From the NCBI GenBank assembly GCA_022925895.1, contig JAKSYS010000615.1, positions 1 through 37,675 on the forward strand: a DNA stretch of 37,675 nucleotides, in the 5' to 3' direction. The stretch is from Fragilaria crotonensis. Lineage: Eukaryota > Bacillariophyta > Fragilariophyceae > Fragilariales > Fragilariaceae. Shown here piece after piece: positions 30,873-37,675 of this stretch (position 1 is the stretch's first letter; every line of letters begins with the position of its first letter). The notes under the pieces are model-generated. The model was given only the letters and a program-made list of their open reading frames with translations. It ran no database searches and was not told the DNA's origin. A program made the position numbers and the translations under genes.

Positions 30873-31545
30873 CCACATAAAAATGGCCTTGGCCCAATAA
30901 AATGGCTTTGAACCAATCTCTTGTGAAATTCAAGGAACTCTACACAAAAACAATCCATTTTCCATAATTTCACACCATGACCTATTATAAAGCTCTCCTC
31001 AGATAACCAATAGAGATATGTTCTGCTGATAGAAAAGCATTTTAATTGCTCAATTCTCTGAAACATACTGCAGATGAGGCATCAAAACATTGTTGCACGA
31101 CCATTTTCACATGTCGAGGATGCCCTCCCAATTTCTAAAGCTACAGTTCTGAATATTTTCATACGTTTGAGAGAATTCCACTTGGCATTTGTTCTACACT
31201 ATGTGGTACAAACAGCTCGTCAAAACCCTGTACCAATACAATTTCGATTGACGATTCAACATCAAACTCTTGTGAAAATATTAAGAACGCAATATAAAAT
31301 ATTATCTATATATGTATTTATATTTATACATGACTTTGAACCAGTAAATGAAAAATGAAGACTTGTATATCATCGATAGGCAATTCGGATCTTGCTCCAG
31401 TACTTTGATCATTCCTCATTGCTGTTGACAAGCAGATGAAGGATCAATGATATAAGAACTGTTCGTTGAACATTCATGTTTCTACGGAGATGTAGTAATT
31501 TAAAACTCTTGTGAAACTATTGGTTCCAAGCCATTTTTTATGTGG
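30873..31545. mobile_element. MITE with TA target duplication, 673 bp
   Basis: The left end starts CCACATAAAAATGG and the right end is the inverted CCATTTTTTATGTGG, both flanked by TA (30871-30872, 31546-31547). The inverted match extends through CTTTGAACCAAT / CTTGGAACCAAT if a local 19-bp duplication in the left arm is allowed. The AT-rich interior encodes nothing and repeats CTCTTGTGAAA three times. Related solo ends occur at 7011-7031 and 17811-17834. The family appears to be Tc1/mariner-type by its TA duplication. Confidence 0.7.
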
Positions 31546-31547
31546 TA

Positions 31548-31912
31548 CTACTACTAGTACCACAGGGTACAAATACCACATTCATTGCGTTCTCGGTGTG
31601 ACACTGGTCACTTGTAGTACTGGTACTGTCTTAACCTCCAGAAAACCAAAGACAGACATCGCTCCAATCTGCCGTCTGCACGTCCATGTATCCTGCATGA
31701 TATCCTATTATGACGAGTCTTTCACGTCACAGCCATCAAGATGAGAAGCCGAATCTATTTGTTTCAGTTGAAGATATCTTGCAACGATCCCTTGAGCCAC
31801 ACATCGCACATCAACCTGTTTCCATTGCTTCTGATAACATCAATCCTCTTCAGATTCATTAGATCCTTATCAAGATCCTTACGTAGTGAACAAGTACTCC
31901 GAGTTGGCGAGT
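31548..31912. other. 5' flank of the peroxidase gene
   Basis: No gene was recognised. It contains GTAC-rich words (gtagtactggtactg near 31615) like those upstream of other genes. The peroxidase frame is open upstream to a GTG at 31886, but the first ATG, at 31913, directly starts the signal peptide. Confidence 0.4.
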
Positions 31913-33121
31913 ATGATGTTCTCAACTTGCATTGTAACTGTGCTCGGCGCTGTCGCATGTTTCATGGCGATTCCAAACGTCCACGGCTTTTCGGTGCCGA
32001 CGACCGCAATCTTCCAAAAGTCCATTGCACTGCAGGCCACTCCTCGTCGTCATGATGACAATGGCGACCAATCTCTTATCCGAGAGATGACCATTAAAGA
32101 TCGCCGTACCTTTTTGCTTCTGGGGAGTGCCTTTTTGACAACGACTGCGGGAATGACGGCCAACATTCAACCGGCCATGGCAGCCGACGCTACAACCCCA
32201 GCTGCTGTCGATTACAAGGCCGTTGCTGCAGATATTGCTAAACTCATTACGGAAGACCCCGACAAGGGACCCACCTTGGTCCGACTCGCGTGGCACTCGT
32301 CGGGCACGTATGACAAAATGAGCAAAACGGGAGGTAGTGGAGGTGGAACCATCCGATTCAAGGAAGAACTGGACCATGGAGGCAACGCCGGATTGGCTGT
32401 TACTGCCGTCCAATGGATGGAACCCATTTACAAGGCACATCCAGGAATTTCATATGCTGATCTCTATACCCTAGGCGGAGGTAAGGAACTGACTTTGTGT
32501 GCTGTTTGTTCTTTCATTCGTACATCATCTCACAAAAAGCATTTTCCCTGCAATACCATTTTCTCCCCCCCAATAGTCGCTGCCATCAAGACCCTGGGCG
32601 GTCCCACCATTCCCTGGTCAAGCGGCCGCGTCGATGAATTGGATCCCTCCGCGGTAACACCAGATGGTCGCCTCCCGAATGCCGACGTTGGTCCCAAGGG
32701 TGCTGACCCGTCAGATGCTCAACATTTGCGCGATATTTTTTATCGCATGGGCTTCAATGATGCCGAGATTGTCTGTCTCAGTGGTGCCCATGCCCTCGGT
32801 CGTTGTCATCCGACAGCGTCGGGATATGATGGACCGTGGACTCCAACTCCGACTGTCTTCAACAACGCGTACTATACCATCCTTCAAAACTTGAAATGGG
32901 TCGAGAAGGAATGGGATGGTCCGACACAGTACGTCAATTCTCCATCGGGGAGTCTCATGATGCTCCCTTCCGATTTGGTCTTGCTGCAAGACAAGAAGTT
33001 TGCAAAGTATGTCAGTGTCTACGCCAAGGATGGCGCCAAGTTCAACTCAGACTTTACCAAGGCTTTTCAAAAATTGGAAGAGCTGGGAACCAGCGGCCTT
33101 ACTCCAACCGAGTGGGCTTAG
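31913..33121 (+). CDS. Ascorbate-peroxidase-type heme peroxidase, predicted thylakoid lumen
   Basis: The coding sequence is join(31913..32480, 32577..33121), 370 residues. This class I heme peroxidase reduces H2O2. The distal heme site LVRLAWHSSGTYD gives Arg124, Trp127 and His128; the proximal site CLSGAHALGRCH gives His261; GPWT gives Trp277; LPSDLVLL holds the Asp partner of the proximal His. Targeting is tripartite: a signal peptide ending VHG25|F26SVP (plastid ASAF-like), then KDRRTFLLLGSAFLTTTAG with a twin Arg and AMA90|AD cleavage, the form of a Tat thylakoid signal. At the position of pea APX Arg172, needed for ascorbate binding, there is Ala270 (HPTASGYDGPW), so the electron donor may not be ascorbate. 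The frame is intact and of normal length. Confidence 0.9.
   Translation: MMFSTCIVTVLGAVACFMAIPNVHGFSVPTTAIFQKSIALQATPRRHDDNGDQSLIREMTIKDRRTFLLLGSAFLTTTAGMTANIQPAMAADATTPAAVDYKAVAADIAKLITEDPDKGPTLVRLAWHSSGTYDKMSKTGGSGGGTIRFKEELDHGGNAGLAVTAVQWMEPIYKAHPGISYADLYTLGGGKELTLCAVCSFIRTSSHKKHFPCNTIFSPPIVAAIKTLGGPTIPWSSGRVDELDPSAVTPDGRLPNADVGPKGADPSDAQHLRDIFYRMGFNDAEIVCLSGAHALGRCHPTASGYDGPWTPTPTVFNNAYYTILQNLKWVEKEWDGPTQYVNSPSGSLMMLPSDLVLLQDKKFAKYVSVYAKDGAKFNSDFTKAFQKLEELGTSGLTPTEWA
32481..32576 (+). other. Spliceosomal intron in the peroxidase gene
   Basis: Donor GGAG|GTAAGG and acceptor CCCCAATAG|TCGC, after a pyrimidine tract. The length, 96 bases, is a multiple of three with no stop, so the unspliced frame stays open and would add 32 residues. 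Splicing restores YTLGG-VAAIKTLGGP, the family consensus. Confidence 0.9.
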
Positions 33122-33154
33122 TCGAGAAAATGAGAATCATTGTTTTCCTCTCCT

Positions 33155-33790
33155 GTGACAAACACCTGCACCTACTAGAACAGCCCTCACCACTCATTTC
33201 ACACATCCATTATCATACACCTCCTACAACACACACAATCACTGTCGCACAAGTCATTCCAAGTGGGATTCGTGAACAAAGATAAAGCATTGCAGTCCAG
33301 TGACAAACACATGCAACGATCCGAACTCTCTACCTGAGCAGCCCTAGCCACTCAACTTCGCACATCCATCATCACACCTACCACAGCACACCACACACAC
33401 ACAACTCATCCCCGTTGACTTTGCCAAGAGGCAGAAGCCATCGATATCCACGCTGCCCTGCGACATTCACCTGCAACGATCCAAACACGCTACCAGAGCT
33501 GCCCTTGCCACTAACTTCGCATCACCTGCAACGATCCAAACACGCTACCAGAGCAGCCCTTGCCACTTACTTCGCACATCCGTCATCATACACCTTCCAC
33601 TACACTCACTCTGTCACAATCACGCAAGTCATTCCAAGCGGGAAATGCAAGAAACAAAGTCATTGCTGTCCTCCTACTTCGTGACAAACACCTGCAACTG
33701 AGCAGCCCTCGCCCCTCATTTCGCACATCCATCACCATACGCCTACGACACATGCACTTCACCAAACACTCTCATCCCATGCCACCCACA
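33155..33790. repeat. Degenerate minisatellite downstream of the peroxidase gene
   Basis: Five diverged copies begin near 33157, 33301, 33464, 33525 and 33682. The shared blocks are GTGACAAACACCTGCAAC, GAGCAGCCCT.GCCACT, TTCGCACATCCATCATCA and AAGTCATTCCAAG.GGGA. Full copies are about 145-160 bases; the third is truncated to about 60. The region is C/A-rich on this strand, and the open frames through it are by-products of the repeat. Confidence 0.75.
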
Positions 33791-34108
33791 ACACATGCAC
33801 ACACAGCGCACATACTTGACCTCTATCTCGCGATAACGTATCTCTAGCCATACTGTCAACAACTCACGCCTCCAATAATTGTCAAACCTGAACCAACGGC
33901 TCTTGTGCCATTGATGTTAGAATGGATCATTGCAGACATTGCTGCTTATTGCTTTCTGTACGTTTTCATGCTCAACATGACTTATCTATATCGTGTGCAA
34001 ACTAATTCAGTAGTTCGCCATATATTTCCACCAACCCTCTTCTTCCCCCTACTGCACATGCACAGGATTGAGTCCGCGTCGCGAGACATCACACTCAGGA
34101 TGGCATCT

Positions 34109-37100
34109 TTATACTGCCGGCGATGGGACATAGCCTGAATCCGAAGTACCAGTTGTGGTTGTCAATTGACATGCCGCGACGACATCAACACTAGTTGTCG
34201 CGGTCGAGGACGACGCATTCGCGACTGACGCCCGGAGCAAGCCCTTGTCGACCTTGTTTTTGGTGTTGTAGTAACCATTTGACGCTGTCGCTTTGCACGG
34301 GGAGGCTGACTGCCTCAACATCACCGCATTTCGAGCGCGGACAACCCTTGTTGTCTGGTATCCTCAATGGACTGACACCTGTTAGATCGATTGTCACCGC
34401 CTTGCCGACTGGTGCTTTAAGGCGAACGAGGGAGGAGATATACCCATGGGTGTCCCAACAATCTTGCCTGCCGGTGCTTTCAAGGTAACGAATCGTGGCT
34501 TTTTGATGATGGGCGGCCCCGGTGTCCCCATGCCTGGTATATGCTTGGCAACATCCTTGCCGGTCGAAGCTTTAAAGACAAAGAATGAAGGCGACTTGTT
34601 GATAGGGTTCGTCAACGTTGCGATGGCTGGTATTTTCTTTGCGACAGTCTTGTCGGCCGGGGCATTTGTGCCAATGAAACTAGGCGATTTGGTGTTTGGT
34701 TCGGCCTTGCTACCAATGTCTCCTTCATTATTTACAACTGGCTTGTCGGTGGACGCATTCACGCCACTGAATGAAGGCGATTTGTTTCTTGGTGCCGGCA
34801 TAGTACCAATGCCTGCTATGTTATTGGCAACAGGCTTGCCGGCCGGTGCATATACGCCAACGAATTGAGGCGATTTGTTGTTTGGTGTCGGCGGAATACC
34901 GATGCCTGCTGCATTCGTTGCGACAGGCTTGTCAGTCGATGCATTCACGCCACCGGATGGTGGTGACGATTTGTTGTTTGGTGCCGCCGAACTGCCAATG
35001 CCTGCTGCATTCTTTGCAAATGGCTTGCCGGCCGATGCATCCACGCCACCGGATGGTGGTGACGATTTGGTATTGTTTGTCGGCGGAGTACCAATACCTG
35101 GCTTTTGTTTGCAACAGCCTTTTTGTGCCTTCCCGCCACTGATCGGAGACGAGTTCGAGAGTAGTCGCTTTTTGAAGGGACCGTAACTAGTTCGAGGAAC
35201 CCGTGAGACTTCTTGCAGGGGCTACCGAATCGGACCGGTATTGTTTTTGATATGTAGGACGGTTTCGGGACCGCCGCACTGCACGTTGACGTTTCATTGG
35301 GGACGGGGACAGGAGGCTCCAGAGGTGGTTTGCAAGCGATGGGTGCTTTCTGCGCAATCTGTTGCAACAGAATCTGGCCAACATCCTTCTTTCGATGAAT
35401 CTTGCTATAGTAGTCGTGTCCGAGGACATCGTATATGCTTCGGCCAATATTTCCAACCGCATCTCGAAGGCCGTGGCCAACTTTTTCCTTGGCAATTTCA
35501 TGGGGAGCGATTTCCCATATACCAGTTGTCCTGTTCCTGCGAATGAAATTTCCTCCAGCGCCATTGACAATTTCCACAATGGAGGAGACAATCGCCGTCT
35601 TGTCAACCTTTCGAAATGTCGTTGCATATCGTGCAGCATGCAACTCCATGATGATTCGAAGTCGACGGTTCCCAATGGCCTTGAATGCCACTTTACTTCG
35701 ACTGCACATGACATCGTACGGGTTCAATACCGGCAGAATAATGCCACTTGTAGTAGTCATTGTTGTAGTTTCGATACATACTCCTTCCTGTTGATGTTGA
35801 TTTCTTGACGAACCTTTCGGTTGGCCTGGTGGTTTCTTCTCACAAGGCAGAGCACTTGTTCCTGAGAGTGTCTTCACGTCAGCCAAGGTTTGGACTCGTG
35901 GTCGCTTTTTGCTACTCTTGTCGACTGTTGGCGGTTCCACCTGCGAATCATCGTCACTTGCATCAGAATAGGGATAACTGACTCCATCGTCATATTCAAC
36001 ATAGTCTTCATGACCAACGTCATTGTCATGCGCCTCACTATGCTCCACGCGATGACTCTGTTCATCATAGATTGTATTGCAAGAGTGTACCGGCGTCGGA
36101 AAAGCCGGTGGTGGCATAGGCGTTGTCTCCTCGCCCTGTGCTCTGTATTCACAGTCATTGTCGTTGCTGTCGTGGGTGTGGGCTTCTTGGTCATCTTGGG
36201 GACCGCTATTCCAAATATCAATTCCATGATGACTACTACTCGTGCACTGCTCATGCGGAACAAAGTTCGCCGGCATGCCGATTCTACCAGCGTGTACGCC
36301 ATCATCATGCCAGGGTGGATGGGTCTCCTGTGGATCAATGGAATCTATTTCTTCAGCGATTGGTGCAGCAGCAGATGCTTGTCGCAACCCCATCAAGGCT
36401 TCCGCCATTCCAATGTCTGTTAGTGTGGGGTTGGCAACCACAGCAGCAAGGCCTGTAGTGTTTGATGAGGGATGAGATTCTGTCACGTCCCTCGATTTCG
36501 ATGTTGGATGAGGAGTATCATTCAATGGTTTGCATGTCGCCATAATGTCAAGGACATGATACGACTGGCTACTCGTTGTCGTTGTGTTGGAGTGCAATGA
36601 TGATTCCGGTGGTCGTTGGATCGCATTAAGAAAATCGGCACGGTTGCAAATTGGTCGTGGTTGGTGTATCACGTCTTCGTTGCTTTTGTTGTTGTTGTAC
36701 TTGTTGTTTGGTTGATAGTAATAATCCGTCACTTCACCAATCTGTCGAGGTGTACAGGAAGCATGAAGTCGAAGTTCGTAACATATGCAGTGTTTGATTT
36801 GCTCCCATGACCATAATTTGGACACAACGTAGGAAAGGCAAGGCGTGTTCTCATCGATACGAAGAATCCAATCCGTGGGATCGAGAAACGGATAGATTCG
36901 TAGATGGACTTCATGGTCCTCAGTGCTCCTATCCGATGGATCGTCATCTGTACGGTTGATTGGTTCAGAAGAAGAAGGACTGTGCGTATTCCTCGCTGAT
37001 GAAAGGGTTACAGTAGTTGCAGTAGTTGTTGTTGAACCCTCGGTTGATTGTGACTCGGTGGTGGGTCATCGTAGTGATCATTGGTGAGGAACAGATCGAC

Positions 37101-37124
37101 AAGTTGTGCAACTTTCGATTGCAT
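34109..37124 (-). CDS. DUF6824-domain protein with C-terminal tandem repeats (frame-disrupted)
   Basis: A DUF6824-type domain, a diatom-expanded domain possibly DNA-binding, lies at about 35465-35725: NPYDVMCSRSKVAFKAIGNR, then KTAIVSSIVEIVNGAGGNFI and ..WEIAPHEIAKEKVGHGLRDA. The usual Gly-rich 'GRG' near its start is CSRSK here. Upstream is a long acidic/Ser region and PFLDPTDWILRIDENTPCLS. The likely start is the ATG at 37124 (MQSKVAQLVDLFLTNDHYDD), reached across a frame shift near 37020-37050; the first ATG in the main frame is 36543. A basic segment KKRPR suggests a nuclear signal. After another shift near 35208 (GPFKKRLLSNSSP), about eight repeats of about 31 residues follow, then further shifts near 34420 and 34270. 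The end is uncertain (34109 or 34191). Confidence 0.65.
34400..35110 (-). repeat. Coding tandem repeat, about 93-bp unit
   Basis: About eight units encode KPVANNxAGIGxxPxPNNKSP followed by xFxGVNAST/YAPAG. Near-identical units lie at the upstream end (two copies of ccaccggatggtggtgacga), and they diverge toward the 3' end. All belong to the C-terminal part of the DUF6824 protein. Confidence 0.75.
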
Positions 37125-37675
37125 TACAATCTGGTAAGAGCTGTGCTGAGTGGCACTGGGACTTGAGGTTGACTCAACGACGGACAAGAGTGATACAGTC
37201 CACTGCCGGGTAATTTAAGTTGGACTTTGTAGTGGAAGAAACTGCTGTGCACGCATCAGTCCATGCCGAATATCATTTTCGGCTGTGCAGCAATTGGTTT
37301 GGGGAATCGGTACTCCATCCCTGTTATTGGGTTTATTCTACGGCAGACTGCTTGTAGGCTATTACGGAGAACACTCTAGTACTCGGGTATTCGTAATTCT
37401 TTTATTCGTATGAAGTATGAACTCGAGCATGAAGTACAAGCATGAAGACTTGTCCTCGACACGCCATGTACAAACTGCAAACTACGAACAGCAAAACCAA
37501 GTATTCATATGTGCATACGAGGACTTGTACCAGGTATGTAGTATGAAGTATGACGTATGACACATTACTCGAGCGATGAAATGTGAAAAACCGGGAAAAA
37601 TGAATTCGACAAATCTGCGTGTGGCGAATGGCGAGTGGCGAGCTGAATACGCGTCGTACTGTACTTGCATCACGT
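37125..37675. other. 5' flank of the DUF6824 gene
   Basis: No gene was recognised up to the window edge. It contains repeated words such as gaagtatga, gtatgaagtatg and GTAC near 37430-37560, resembling other upstream segments in this window. Confidence 0.4.

Noticed and set aside
32481-32576. Peroxidase read as one uninterrupted frame including this segment
   Set aside because: The 32 extra residues have no counterpart in the family, and good GT-AG signals with a pyrimidine tract remove them, restoring the consensus.
33415-33847. Open frames downstream of the peroxidase
   Set aside because: They follow the minisatellite copies and are Thr/His/Pro-rich by base composition only.
35241-36423. 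Plus-strand open frames opposite the DUF6824 gene
   Set aside because: The minus strand carries the recognisable domain and acidic/repeat regions; the plus frames are shadows.

Overview
The window looks like nuclear DNA of a diatom, most likely a raphid pennate species. The evidence is sparse genes separated by long AT-richer spacers, short GT-AG introns, signal peptides followed by a Phe in the style of the diatom plastid 'ASAF' motif, a diatom-type DUF6824 protein, a class C (GABA-B-like) GPCR, and transposon debris. The species cannot be fixed from the sequence alone.

Layout. 1-4416: two tandem paralogous single-pass membrane proteins; the first is cut by the window edge. The second has a signal peptide, CxC clusters, alternating Lys-Gly and Asp-rich blocks, one membrane helix and a conserved cytoplasmic tail. 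5318-6640: an eroded DDE-type transposase gene. 7174-8569: a Stowaway-like inverted-repeat element with TA target duplication, holding a second element (7501-8130) with perfect 22-bp inverted ends and a 30-bp repeat array. 8850-11174: a cytochrome P450 plus a relic of a second P450 3' end. 11278-14090 (minus): class C GPCR. 14960-17237: a plastid DUF3067-like protein and a plastid alpha/beta hydrolase. 18078-19145: ankyrin-repeat protein. 19423-21281 (minus): a Cys-rich protein and a secreted tandem-repeat protein. 21282-25675: no convincing gene. 25676-26904: tail-anchored protein of unknown function. 26905-30869: only gene debris. 30873-31545: a second MITE. 31913-33121: a heme peroxidase of the ascorbate peroxidase type with plastid plus twin-arginine targeting. 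33155-33790: degenerate minisatellite. 34109-37124 (minus): DUF6824 protein with C-terminal repeats.

The genes do not form a pathway. Three (DUF3067-like, hydrolase, peroxidase) carry plastid-type presequences. The two tandem genes at the left end are the most novel content and have the composition expected of proteins working with silica or other cell-wall polymer, although that role is inferred. Many otherwise well-preserved genes contain isolated one-base frame breaks (P450 twice, GPCR, DUF3067, the 25.7 kb gene, DUF6824 several times). This points either to residual sequencing indels or to real decay, and it limits confidence in exact gene models. No rRNA, tRNA or CRISPR array was seen.
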